Below the pieces are notes generated by a model. It was not told the DNA's origin and made no database searches. It worked only from the letters and a program-made list of their open reading frames with translations. From the NCBI GenBank assembly GCA_034521495.1, contig JAXHMK010000010.1, positions 310,001-374,000 on the forward strand: a DNA stretch of 64,000 bases, read 5' to 3'. Both the position numbers and the translations under genes were made by a program. Of the stretch, positions 44,535 to 54,038 are shown piece after piece. This stretch comes from Balneolaceae bacterium. Lineage in GTDB: Bacteria > Bacteroidota > Rhodothermia > Balneolales > Balneolaceae. Every line of letters starts with the position of its first letter. Within the stretch, counting starts at the first letter, position 1.

Positions 44535-45791
44535 ATGAAAAAATTCGTAAAAGCCAGGTTAAGTGGCATGATGTTTCTTCAATTCTTCATCTGGGGAGCC
44601 TGGTATACTGCGATTGCCGTTTACATGTCAAACAACGGGATGGAAGATTTAACGCACTGGCCATTTACTGTAAATCCTATAGCAGCAATTTGTGCACCAT
44701 TCTTTGTTGGCTTGATTGCAGACAGGTTCTTTCCTACCGAAAAAGTCCTTGGCTCACTTCATATCTTTGGAGGCATTATAATGGGTATTACGCCTCTTGC
44801 CGTGGACAATCCTTTATTATTTATCCTTCTTCTGCTGGCCTATAATCTTTGTTATATGCCAACAATGAGTTTAGCAAATACACTGTCATTCCATAATATT
44901 GAAGATCAAGAAAAAGAGTTTCCCATTATCAGGGTATTTGGTACACTGGGATGGATTGTTGCCGGTCTTGCCGTGAGCTTTGTTCTTGTGAGCTTTGTAG
45001 CTGAAGGTGTTCAACCGGAAGCAACTGCCCTGCCGCTTTATCTTACCGCAGGTGCAAGTATTCTTCTCGGGCTATACAGTTTTACCCTTCCCCACACACC
45101 GCCCCCTGCAAAAGGAGAGTCAGTATCCGTGCGAAGTATTGTTGGTGTGGATGCTCTGAAACACCTGGGAAGTAAATCTTTCTTTATTTTTCTTGGTAGT
45201 TCCATGCTAATATGCATTCCTTTGGCAGCCTATTACAATTTTACTCAACTATATCTTGGCGGTGCCGGTTTCCAGAATATTGCAGCTACACAAACTATTG
45301 GCCAGGTTTCTGAGGTGCTCTTTATGTTATTAATGCCGTTCTTTTTTATTCGGTTGGGAGTAAAATGGATGCTTGGCGTGGGTATGTTGGCGTGGGTTTT
45401 AAGATATGCTCTATTTGCTCTTGGTGCACCCGATGCAACAACCTGGATGATTATCGGGGGTATTGCTCTTCATGGAATATGTTATGATTTCTTCTTTGTC
45501 ACAGGTCAAATTTATGTTGATATAAAGGCATTTGAGCGGATTCGCGGGCAAGCCCAGGGGCTCATTGTGTTGATTACATATGGCGTTGGAATGTTGATTG
45601 GAGCACAGTTGGCCGGGTTGGCTTTTAATGTTTATCTGGGAGATCAGTCGGCCTTGACGCTGGATCAATGGTATAGTTTCTGGTGGTTACCTGCTTTATT
45701 TGCTGCCGTAGTTTTCCTTTTCTTTATTTTTACTTTTGATGATCGAGAAGCAGAGAAAAAGGTCACTGAAGAGGATGTAAGTCCGCTATAG
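44535..45791 (+). CDS. MFS transporter, nucleoside/sugar permease-like
   Basis: This 12-helix transporter (418 residues from the ATG at 44535) has the NupG/XapB-like start MMFLQFFIWGAWY...VYMSNNG and AAICAPFFVGLIADRFFPTEK, with RIRGQAQGLIVLITYGVGM in the central-to-late part. Such permeases use proton symport for nucleosides, but members beside isomerase/dehydrogenase genes are often sugar or glycoside importers. A TTG 12 codons upstream is the alternative start. A MITE-like element follows its stop by nine bases. Confidence 0.87.
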   Translation: MKKFVKARLSGMMFLQFFIWGAWYTAIAVYMSNNGMEDLTHWPFTVNPIAAICAPFFVGLIADRFFPTEKVLGSLHIFGGIIMGITPLAVDNPLLFILLLLAYNLCYMPTMSLANTLSFHNIEDQEKEFPIIRVFGTLGWIVAGLAVSFVLVSFVAEGVQPEATALPLYLTAGASILLGLYSFTLPHTPPPAKGESVSVRSIVGVDALKHLGSKSFFIFLGSSMLICIPLAAYYNFTQLYLGGAGFQNIAATQTIGQVSEVLFMLLMPFFFIRLGVKWMLGVGMLAWVLRYALFALGAPDATTWMIIGGIALHGICYDFFFVTGQIYVDIKAFERIRGQAQGLIVLITYGVGMLIGAQLAGLAFNVYLGDQSALTLDQWYSFWWLPALFAAVVFLFFIFTFDDREAEKKVTEEDVSPL

Positions 45792-45800
45792 TAACTAATG

Positions 45801-45929
45801 GAAGGCTTTTCAAAACTATGACCGTCATCCTGAACTTGATTCAGGATCTCCTGATACTGGCTATAAAGACGAATGGAGAATCTGAATCGAGTTCAGATTG
45901 ACGCATACCCACGGTTTTGCAAAGCCTTC
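45801..45929. repeat. MITE-like element, copy B
   Basis: It has the same length and parts as the element at 35396-35524, with 16-bp ends (45801-45816 and 45914-45929, one mismatch) and the two internal hairpins. It lies in the 326-base gap after the MFS gene; the remainder, 45930-46117, shows no gene. Confidence 0.75.
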
Positions 45930-46117
45930 TAATATCCCGTATTACCAATAACAAAATTTCAAACCCTATTCCTGTAAAATTAGCGGTATGGTTGAGAATG
46001 AACTGAAATAACTACCGCAAATTTTCTTTGTTTTCGATAAGCAAATCATATCTATGAATGGATTTCTTTAGAAAATGGATAAAACCAATTCTTCTTGGAA
46101 AAAGATAAATGCTCAAC

Positions 46118-46924
46118 TTATAATTCCACCTCTTTAATCTTCTCATCCGGATCCATCAGGTAAGTTCTTAGCGTACCATCTTTTAATTTTTCAACAACCC
46201 GAAATCCCCTGTATTCTGTTCCCCAACTTCCTCCAAAATGACCGTCAAACATAAAGGGTATCTCTCCCTCTATTTTTATTCCATCCTCTTGATGATCATG
46301 TCCGTTAAAAACAGCTGTTACATTCTCATAGCGTGCTAACAGTTTGTGAAAATCAGGACACTCGATCCCATGATCGGTCCAGTTATTAGGCGTAATATGT
46401 AGAAATAAATAGATCTCTGATGCAGTTTTGTAATGATCCAATTGTCGTTCAAACCATTCTTTATCCGGACACAAATAGTCTCCTTTTATATTCGAAGTTG
46501 TTCCCAAAAGAATAACCCGTTTACCAAACTCTACAGCATGGTTTTGTGGATATCCCCAAATCTCTTCCCATCTCTCAGGAGTTACCATATCATGATTGCC
46601 TTTGGTGACGTAAAATGATAAATCAGATTTTGATAGAGCTTTATATGCAGGTTTTAAATACTGCGGATCATCATGAATAATATCTCCATTATAGATAACA
46701 AATTCGGAAGGGAACATTTTATGATATCTGTTCACCTTTGAAACAATTGTTGAATAATAATTTTGATATGAAGTACCTGACTGTCCGTAATGACCATCAG
46801 AAGCAACCGTGAAGCGAAAATCCACTTTATTATCGTAGGGGTTAAATGAACCTCGAAATAACTGCCCGTTTATAATTAAAAATCCCCCAACTGTAACTCG
46901 CCGTAAAAATTCTTTCCTTTTCAT
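46118..46924 (-). CDS. Calcineurin-like metallophosphoesterase
   Basis: This 268-residue protein has the full metallophosphoesterase set: ASDGHYG (D and H), YNGDIIHDD, TKGNHDM, FLHITPNNW and FNGHDHQEDG. The start KRKEFLRRVTVGGFLI resembles a twin-arginine or anchor signal (RR followed by a hydrophobic stretch), so it is probably exported. The substrate is unknown; neighbours suggest sugar or phosphodiester cleavage outside the cytoplasm. The 429 bases upstream (46925-47353) are AT-rich and hold no gene I can support. Confidence 0.85.
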   Translation of the reverse strand: MKRKEFLRRVTVGGFLIINGQLFRGSFNPYDNKVDFRFTVASDGHYGQSGTSYQNYYSTIVSKVNRYHKMFPSEFVIYNGDIIHDDPQYLKPAYKALSKSDLSFYVTKGNHDMVTPERWEEIWGYPQNHAVEFGKRVILLGTTSNIKGDYLCPDKEWFERQLDHYKTASEIYLFLHITPNNWTDHGIECPDFHKLLARYENVTAVFNGHDHQEDGIKIEGEIPFMFDGHFGGSWGTEYRGFRVVEKLKDGTLRTYLMDPDEKIKEVEL

Positions 46925-47353
46925 GTTGTATTTCTATTTAATTTCTTAACAATATAGCAGGCATTATTTAAACTTCATCACAGTTCTCAAAATTGATGTA
47001 GAATGTACTACGTATTCAGTGCAGATTTACGGGGTACACACAAATCAATATCACTATTATTTATCCTGTTTGTTGAATGTTATTTAGATTAACAGCCGGT
47101 ATTAGGTTGACTATTATTTTTCTGGAAAGAGTATCCAATTTATTCATGAACCCGAAAGTCTGGAATAGTAATTTTTTTATGGTAATAAGATCATTTTCGA
47201 CAGATATAAAAATTGTTGGAATTTTCTTTTTCACTTTCCATACACGGCAGATAAAACTCTAAACATCATGGAAAAGAGTTTTTATATTCCGCCTTTAAAC
47301 CTATTTTTCAATATTGCTTAAATAAAAGAATATCTAACAAAATTTGCTCTACC

Positions 47354-48340
47354 ATGATTGATACCATGTCTTTTAAAACGAAGCCAAAATTTCTTTCAAT
47401 TCCATCTGCTTTTTTAATGAGTATCCTCATTTGTTTAATTGTGCTGCCTTCTCAACTGTTTTCCCAATCAATTCCCGGATCTGAAATTACCGGCGACTGG
47501 AATTTGGTTGTTGAAACTGAAAATGGAGAGCGTCCTTCCTGGTTGCGTGTTAAAGCGTCGGGAATTAATGCTCTTATCGGCCAATTTGTAGGCATTGACG
47601 GAAGTGCAAGACCTGTTTCAGAGATTAAATACTCTGAACATACAGGGATTTATAGTTTTACAATTCCGCCTCAGTGGATGAACATTGACACAAATATGCA
47701 TATGGAATTTACACATTCCAATGGCCAACTAACGGGTACTACGTCTTACGGTTCCACAGTTCTAAACTGGACAGCTACCCGAGCCCCGAAATTAATACGA
47801 AAAGATAACCCAACTTGGGGGAACCCTATAAACCTGATTGATGAGAATCTTTCAAAATGGAAGCTGGCAGACAATAATCAATTCCATGTGGAAGATGGTA
47901 TTTTAATCAACCAAGAAACTGGTGGCCATCTCATTACAAAAGATACTTTTTCAGATTTTAAAATATCCCTGGAATACAATATTCCGGAAGGCAGCAACAG
48001 CGGACTTTATCTACGCGGCCGTTACGAAGTTCAAATTATGGATTCATATGGAATGGAACCCTCCTCTACCGGTGTGGGTGGCGTTTATGGATTTATCAAA
48101 CCAATAGTGAATGCCGCAAAACCAGCCGGAGAATGGCAAACACTTGAAGTTACACTCATTGGGCGATTGGTAACAGTAGTACACAATGGTGTTGAAGTGA
48201 TCTGCAATCGACCCATACCGGGAACTACTGGTGGTGCAATAGACAGCCACGAAGCAGAACCAGGTCCAATATTTTTACAGGGAGATCATGGACCCGTTTC
48301 TTTTAGAAATATAGAGATCACTCCGGCGATAGAAAATTAA
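47354..48340 (+). CDS. Secreted DUF1080 protein (3-keto-disaccharide hydrolase)
   Basis: After a signal peptide (hydrophobic to about residue 36) come an N-terminal beta domain (about 40-140, GDWNLVVETENGERPSWL) and a C-terminal concanavalin-like DUF1080 domain (about 150-328) with LSKWKLADNNQFHVEDG, ISLEYNIPEGSNSGLYLRG, RYEVQIMDSYG and TLIGRLVTVVHNG. Members of this domain hydrolyse 3-keto-glycosides formed by oxidoreductases. A Gfo/Idh/MocA protein with a signal peptide is encoded next to it on the opposite strand, which supports that pathway. Confidence 0.86.
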   Translation: MIDTMSFKTKPKFLSIPSAFLMSILICLIVLPSQLFSQSIPGSEITGDWNLVVETENGERPSWLRVKASGINALIGQFVGIDGSARPVSEIKYSEHTGIYSFTIPPQWMNIDTNMHMEFTHSNGQLTGTTSYGSTVLNWTATRAPKLIRKDNPTWGNPINLIDENLSKWKLADNNQFHVEDGILINQETGGHLITKDTFSDFKISLEYNIPEGSNSGLYLRGRYEVQIMDSYGMEPSSTGVGGVYGFIKPIVNAAKPAGEWQTLEVTLIGRLVTVVHNGVEVICNRPIPGTTGGAIDSHEAEPGPIFLQGDHGPVSFRNIEITPAIEN

Positions 48341-48373
48341 ACGATCTACAGCTAACAAACCCGCTCAACTAAA

Positions 48374-48402
48374 AATCCCTCCAGTCTGGAGGGATTTTTT
48401 TT
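48374..48402 (+). terminator. Rho-independent terminator after the DUF1080 gene
   Basis: ATCCCTCC pairs with GGAGGGAT around AGTCT and is followed by an eight-T run, 33 bases after the DUF1080 stop. It is the clearest intrinsic terminator in the window. Confidence 0.88.
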
Positions 48403-48446
48403 AACCGTAGATCTCTACTGAAATCTGTATGATAATAGGATGATGA

Positions 48447-49847
48447 TCAAAGAATTTTCATCTCGTCCGGATCCCAATGCACAACTTCGCCGGTTTCCTC
48501 GCTTATATTACATGCCAATGCAGGGGCAGCTGCCCGTAAGCCAAAAGTACCATCTTGCAGTAACTCCGTTCCGTTTCGAATAGCATCATAGAAATTGAGA
48601 AAATGTTCGCGTCTGCTGCTGAAATCATCCGGTGTTCGGTAAATAAACTCTGATGGTTCAATGATTTCCGGTGCAGGTTCAGGAAATTTTTCTTCATAAT
48701 ACTCCCTGTACTCCTCTCGAACCGCCTCACTAAAATTGCCGATACTCATCCCCGGACGATCAGGTAATCTGCCTTTCCTTAGAATAACGGTATCACCTTC
48801 AAGAACCATCTCACCTTCGGATCCGACCAATCGTGTATGACGGCCTCCTCCTGAACCATCCGTAAAATTACTTCTCAGCGATAGGTTAAATGCAGGATGC
48901 CGTTCCGTCTCTGGATATTCAAATATTCCCAGCATGATATCCGGCACGTTTCGGCCATCGTGCCAATAACGCAAACCACCCATCCCAGAAATTTTATTGG
49001 GTCCGGTTGAACCAGTAATTTTATGTAATTCAGAAAGCAGATGAACAAACAGGTCCCCTGGAATTCCGGTACCATACGCTTTGTAATTTCGAAATCTGAA
49101 GAACCGTTTGGCATCAAATGGCAGCTGTTCTGTATCCTTCAGATAGGTATCCCAATCGATGTTTTCGGGTGAAGCACTTGGCGGAATAGAGTACTGCCAT
49201 GCACCCATCTGTGAATACCGATCGATATACGCTTCAGCAAAAATCAGCTCACCAATAGCACCTTCATTGTACAACTCCATCGCCTTTTGCTGATCAAGCC
49301 CACTGGTGCCCTGGCTGCCCACAATTAATGGTAATCCTGTCTTTTTTTCCGCTTCAATAACGGGATGCCCCTCTTCAATATGCTGAACCATCGGTTTCTC
49401 GCAGTAAACTGCTTTACCGGCGTTCAATGCATCAATTGTAATTGTATCGTGCCAGTGATCAGACGTCCCTACAATTACTGCATCAATATCATCTCTGTTG
49501 ATAAGTTCACGATAATCTTTCGTCGTGTAAATATCATCACCAAAAAGTTCCCGACATCTTTCCACTCTTGAATCATAGAGATCACATGCTGCAATTATCC
49601 TGGCTCCGTCAATCTCGTTTGCAACTTGGGCATCTATCTGCCCCATCCAACCGGCTCCAATCAATCCCAGTTGTATTTGATCGTTTGCGGAATAGTTTTT
49701 CCGCGCTTTAGGTTTCAGTTCAATCGTTTCTGATTTTCCTTTTGCAAAACCACTCAAAAATGGAGCTCCGGTCAAACCTAAAGAGGCAGCGCCCATCTTC
49801 TTTAAAAATGATTTTCTTGATTGCCCTTTTTTGTCAGAATTGCTCAT
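48447..49847 (-). CDS. Tat-exported Gfo/Idh/MocA oxidoreductase
   Basis: This 466-residue dehydrogenase begins with a twin-arginine-like signal (SRKSFLKKMGAASLGLTG), so it is likely folded with its cofactor and exported. The Rossmann motif LGLIGAGWMGQ and the EKP motif (VYCEKPMVQH) are intact, as is the HLLSELHK catalytic region. Exported Gfo/Idh/MocA proteins with tightly bound NAD oxidise C3 of sugars or glycosides. It converges with the DUF1080 gene; together they would oxidise and then hydrolyse a glycoside. Confidence 0.87.
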   Translation of the reverse strand: MSNSDKKGQSRKSFLKKMGAASLGLTGAPFLSGFAKGKSETIELKPKARKNYSANDQIQLGLIGAGWMGQIDAQVANEIDGARIIAACDLYDSRVERCRELFGDDIYTTKDYRELINRDDIDAVIVGTSDHWHDTITIDALNAGKAVYCEKPMVQHIEEGHPVIEAEKKTGLPLIVGSQGTSGLDQQKAMELYNEGAIGELIFAEAYIDRYSQMGAWQYSIPPSASPENIDWDTYLKDTEQLPFDAKRFFRFRNYKAYGTGIPGDLFVHLLSELHKITGSTGPNKISGMGGLRYWHDGRNVPDIMLGIFEYPETERHPAFNLSLRSNFTDGSGGGRHTRLVGSEGEMVLEGDTVILRKGRLPDRPGMSIGNFSEAVREEYREYYEEKFPEPAPEIIEPSEFIYRTPDDFSSRREHFLNFYDAIRNGTELLQDGTFGLRAAAPALACNISEETGEVVHWDPDEMKIL

Positions 49848-49991
49848 ATGTTGTAAAGTGTTGAATTTAAAATTTGATCAAAAAGTTTGTTGTCATCCTG
49901 TATAAATAAACAACTATTAAATAGTAAAACCTGCCCGATGAATATTAAATCGCGAAAATATCCACCGAACAGGCCTGTAGCAAACTATTTT

Positions 49992-50852
49992 TTAGTGATA
50001 GCTCCGCTCGCCAATTCCATCAGGAATTCCACGGTAGTAGCGAAAATGTTCGTGAGGTACACCATCTACAGCTCCCCGTTCAAAAACAATCTCCCGCATT
50101 CGTTCCACAAATTCATCTCCGTTTGTATAATCCTCCGGATCGGGACCTTTATAATCATTAAATGATTCCCGGTTGAACTGACTCATATACTTAGCACGTG
50201 CCTGAGCTTTCATATCTGCGTAATCAGAAATATCAACATGTACATTTTGTGCTTCATCAAGACTGTCATAAAAAAGATATTCACTGATAGTATGTGGTTC
50301 CAGACCATCCTGGATAATCTGTCCAGGGAAAATAAGGTGCCATTCAGCCGCACGTGCAGCATCAGCGGCAAGGTAAGCAGCAGCCCTGTGATCTGCTTTG
50401 TGCCAGGTTTGATATCCCCATCCCGGATCAAATGCCATCAATACATCAGGTTGCAGCCGGCGGATGTGATAAACAATACGCTTAACCACTTCTTCCCTGT
50501 CAGCAAATTCTACCATGCCGTCGTTATATCCCAAATTGATATAATTTTCTTCCGAGAGCCCTAACTCTTTCATTGCATCAACCTGTTCCTGACGCCTGAT
50601 TTTTGCAAGTTGATGACGTGTCATATCAGGGTCGCTGGTTCCTACATTTCCGGTTGTAAGTAAAAGAATATGAACATCGTTTCCGTTATCATTGAGCATT
50701 GCCAGCGTGCCGTGGGAATACGAATCATCGTCGGGATGAGCTCCAACAAGAAGTACCGTTTTTCCTGTCCATTCTTCGACAGGGGTTTCAGGTTGAGCAA
50801 ATAATAGCGAGGGGACAAATAAAAGTAATAAGATGAGTGATCTGAGCTTCAT
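49992..50852 (-). CDS. Secreted PIG-L family deacetylase
   Basis: This LmbE/PIG-L zinc amidase (286 residues) has a signal peptide ending near LLFAQ, the AHPDDDSYSHGT zinc/aspartate motif, and histidines in WHKADHRAA. Family members remove acetyl groups from N-acetylglucosaminyl compounds or related sugars. It lies next to the exported dehydrogenase with 144 bases between them, suggesting the same glycan pathway. Downstream (lower coordinates end the gene) and upstream, 50853-51179, I see no other gene. Confidence 0.86.
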   Translation of the reverse strand: MKLRSLILLLLFVPSLLFAQPETPVEEWTGKTVLLVGAHPDDDSYSHGTLAMLNDNGNDVHILLLTTGNVGTSDPDMTRHQLAKIRRQEQVDAMKELGLSEENYINLGYNDGMVEFADREEVVKRIVYHIRRLQPDVLMAFDPGWGYQTWHKADHRAAAYLAADAARAAEWHLIFPGQIIQDGLEPHTISEYLFYDSLDEAQNVHVDISDYADMKAQARAKYMSQFNRESFNDYKGPDPEDYTNGDEFVERMREIVFERGAVDGVPHEHFRYYRGIPDGIGERSYH

Positions 50853-51179
50853 GAAAAAATCTCCAATTATATTTCGGTTTACAATAGTATATCAGTTTTG
50901 CAGTTCAATTATGTTTATATGTCTTAATTTTAAATGACTACACATAACACTATTTAATGATAATAATGAACGTAAATTGGTTTTGAAAACTGAACGGCAC
51001 TAATGATCAATAAAATTTGTGAACTGCCTTGTAAAATAGTTATATAAGAATTCTCACAAAAAACAAAGCGAACAGGAAATTCACAGAGGGGTTTGGTTTT
51101 TTGAAACCAAAAAATCTTTCTTTATATGCATCCACAAGAAATTATTTGTACATCCTGAAACGTTTTTGACAGTAAAGAT

Positions 51180-51881
51180 TTATTGTGATAAAGTAACAGG
51201 TTCTGCTTCTGCAGTTTTTTTCTTTTCCTGCCACTCATCCCATAAAGTTTTTACAATCAATGCAATAGGTGCAACGATAAAAAGTGCATAAAACGGGGCA
51301 TAAACAGCTTCGCCCAGCCGGAAAAAGAATTCGACGAATGCAATCAAAAAAGCTACGATATTTTGCCCCATCTTAGTATTTAGTGTCGTCTTGGGGTCAG
51401 TAATCATAAACAATACAAAAAGCTGGTACATAGGGCCTGTGAGAGGAGCTATTTCTGTAAGAAAAAGATCACCTGTTATTAAACTTCTAATCCAGGCAAA
51501 GCCAATAAATGAAAGTACATATGTAATACAAATATTGGCAAGATTCACTTTAGAGATCACAAATAAGCCTACGATCCATATAGCCAGCATCGCCCACATA
51601 TTATTTCCCCATTGAATGCTGAGCACAGCCATACTATCTGAGGCAATTAACAACATCACCACAATTCCAAAATTTGTGGGATTAAAGAGGTGTGATCCCC
51701 TGAAACGAATAACATATTTGGATGCAATAGATATCGCTGCACATAATGCGAAGGGCCAAATCAGGGGTGACCGAACCAATATTCCTGCGCTATTCCCTGA
51801 TATATATGCACTTGACAAGTCTCTCCATCTTCCGGTTACTATTTTATGAAATACAGCTTCAGTAACCATGGCTGCTGCCAA
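51180..51881 (-). CDS. RnfD/NqrB-like membrane protein
   Basis: The 233-residue reading has about six helices and motifs of RnfD-type subunits of ion-translocating electron transport complexes: LFNPTNFGIVVMLLI, LTGPMYQLFVLFMITDPKTT. It is open upstream to 52022 without ATG, GTG or TTG before the TTG at 51881; the upstream codons encode homologous-looking sequence (NISFPKRYTGPILIT and FGVLDGWEKF), so the true N-terminus lies near 52000 and would need an unusual start such as ATT. The extended frame is the same as that of the upstream CRTAC1 gene, separated by a single TGA. No other rnf or nqr gene is present. Confidence 0.7.
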   Translation of the reverse strand: MAAAMVTEAVFHKIVTGRWRDLSSAYISGNSAGILVRSPLIWPFALCAAISIASKYVIRFRGSHLFNPTNFGIVVMLLIASDSMAVLSIQWGNNMWAMLAIWIVGLFVISKVNLANICITYVLSFIGFAWIRSLITGDLFLTEIAPLTGPMYQLFVLFMITDPKTTLNTKMGQNIVAFLIAFVEFFFRLGEAVYAPFYALFIVAPIALIVKTLWDEWQEKKKTAEAEPVTLSQ

Positions 51882-52022
51882 TGCTGCAGCAAATTTTTCC
51901 CAACCATCAAGAACTCCAAAAGAGATATGAGCAGCTACAACAATAGCCGTGATTAATATCGGTCCGGTGTATCGTTTTGGAAAGGAAATATTTTTGAATA
52001 AAATCTGTAACTGCTGTAACGC

Positions 52023-53828
52023 TCAAGGAGCCTCCGAAGCTTCTTTGATTTTATGATTCATATTTAACTCAGGATTGTTTATCGTTTGAACAATACCTGA
52101 AGGCCAGCGAATCTCCGCTTTTTCAACTTCCTGCACTTCACCGACTCCAAAATGAATCGTTTTCTGGCTTTGCGAGCTAAATGCTTCACCGGCCGTTACA
52201 CTTTTCCTGGTTTTTTTCCCGTCCCAGTGTAGTATAACAATCGCCCCGACGGCACTTCTGTTGCTTTTTGTTCCTTCCAGGTCGAACCCAATCCAATTAT
52301 GGCTGGGATCTGTGTAGTTTCTGTAAACTTTTACGGGTTGATCTTGATTAGCTACAATTAAATCGAGTGATCCATTTCCGAAAAAATCGGCATAAGCAAC
52401 GGAACGACTGTCTGATATGAGTGCGCCACCCACGTTGTTAGCAACTTCCCGGAATCTGCCGGCACCATCATTTAACCAAATTTTATTGGCCTGGTAACCC
52501 GAAAACGTTCGGTTTTCCATATCGGGCCAGTTTTCAGCATCCATAATTATTGAACGATTCCCTCCCACTACTTTAGAATAATCGTACCAGTAGTCGGTAT
52601 CGGGTTCTGCAGATACATAACCGTTGGCTACGTACAGATCGAGATTTCCATCGTTGTTAAAATCCAGGAATTGTCCGCTGTAGCCCCACTGCCCTATCTC
52701 CACACCAAGATTACTGGCTAAATTTCTGTAGGATGGAGTATTATCAGCTTCGTTGTTTCTGGGAACCCATAAATTATTTCCCTGCATCAATACGCCTGCT
52801 TCAGAAATATTCGTGATATAGATGGCGTGTTTTCCCTGGTTCAACACATCGCCAAAGGAAACGCTCATCCCGCTTTTTGGGGTAAATCCTATACCTGATT
52901 CCTCACCAACATTTGTAAACCCTTCTCCATCATTGTTGATATAGACCTCATCCACTCCGTAATCATTTGCCAAGACCAGATCCTGGTATCCAGAGTCGTT
53001 AATATCTGTGGCAGATGATGCAAGTGTCCACCGCCGGGTTTCTCGTAATCCAACGTTCTCTGCTACATCCACAAACGTGCCGTCTCCCTGGTTCTCAAAA
53101 AGGTAATTAATTCCCCCGTTTGTGGCATATTCATAACTGTCCGGCATCATCAGTGTACTTTCAAGATCAAATAGGTTTACATCCTCTTTAAAATATCCAC
53201 CCAGAAAAAGATCGAGGAGGCCATCGTTGTTATAATCGAGCCATGTTGCTGTATTTGCATTTACATGTTCAGGAAAACCGGCATTAGCCACTTTTGTAAA
53301 GGATTCCCCTGCATTGTTTTTAAACAGTACAGGTTTGCCCCATCGATACAGGAAAAGATCTTCATATCCATCATTGTCAAAATCGGCCCAAACGGAACCC
53401 ATCGAGGCTCCAACCTCTATTTTATTGAGATCTGCAACACCAAGTTCTCCTGCTACATCGATAAATGTACCGTTGCCAAAGTTTTTGTAGAGCGCGTTCT
53501 GAGTTCCAAATTCACTGTTAGTCAGGTAGAAATCGTAGAGTCCGTCTTCATTAAAATCAACAACAGATACAGAGGCTCCTACAGAAGCAATCTGAGGTGC
53601 AATGTGACTGAGTTTTTCATCTACAACGGGTCGTTGATGCACAAAATCAATACCCAGATCATCAGTTACATCATCCAGGAAAAAACCGTATCTCTCGATT
53701 ATTTCAGAACGATTTTCGAACTTCTCTGAATTGATAAACTCATCGTACTTTTTCATTCCGAATGGAATCGACACGAGCATCAGGAATAACAGTACAACGA
53801 CTGTTTTTTTAAGGTGTTCTTTCTTCAT
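52023..53828 (-). CDS. CRTAC1-family FG-GAP/UnbV protein
   Basis: The 601-residue protein has an N-terminal signal-anchor (about 8-25), then six or more calcium-binding FG-GAP/VCBS loops (DFNEDGLYDFYL, DFDNDGYEDLFL, DYNNDGLLDLFL, DFNNDGNLDLYV, DFFGNGSLDLIV) forming a propeller, and a C-terminal ASPIC/UnbV domain (HFGVGEVQEVEKAEIRWPSG). Such proteins are exported; roles in adhesion or polymer binding are assumed only. It is the third of three UnbV proteins in a leftward block and directly abuts the RnfD-like gene. Confidence 0.87.
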   Translation of the reverse strand: MKKEHLKKTVVVLLFLMLVSIPFGMKKYDEFINSEKFENRSEIIERYGFFLDDVTDDLGIDFVHQRPVVDEKLSHIAPQIASVGASVSVVDFNEDGLYDFYLTNSEFGTQNALYKNFGNGTFIDVAGELGVADLNKIEVGASMGSVWADFDNDGYEDLFLYRWGKPVLFKNNAGESFTKVANAGFPEHVNANTATWLDYNNDGLLDLFLGGYFKEDVNLFDLESTLMMPDSYEYATNGGINYLFENQGDGTFVDVAENVGLRETRRWTLASSATDINDSGYQDLVLANDYGVDEVYINNDGEGFTNVGEESGIGFTPKSGMSVSFGDVLNQGKHAIYITNISEAGVLMQGNNLWVPRNNEADNTPSYRNLASNLGVEIGQWGYSGQFLDFNNDGNLDLYVANGYVSAEPDTDYWYDYSKVVGGNRSIIMDAENWPDMENRTFSGYQANKIWLNDGAGRFREVANNVGGALISDSRSVAYADFFGNGSLDLIVANQDQPVKVYRNYTDPSHNWIGFDLEGTKSNRSAVGAIVILHWDGKKTRKSVTAGEAFSSQSQKTIHFGVGEVQEVEKAEIRWPSGIVQTINNPELNMNHKIKEASEAP

Positions 53829-54038
53829 ACCAACTGATTTATTTAAACATCAATTCAAGGACCCATATTTGTTAAGCCATCAACATCGGCTGTCGAGTCC
53901 ATCTCGCCTGTCCCGAACCATCGGGAGCTGCCGAATTTTACAAGCTCACGAACCAGTACGATTCGGCAGACGAAAAAACCAATCGTCAGCCGAATTGAGG
54001 CATCAATACAATATAAAAATTTGCCCTTCCAACTTCTT

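Noticed and set aside
47077-47262. A 61-codon open frame in the 429-base gap before the DUF1080 gene
   Set aside because: It has no ribosome site, an aromatic-rich composition typical of AT-rich non-coding DNA, and no recognisable similarity.
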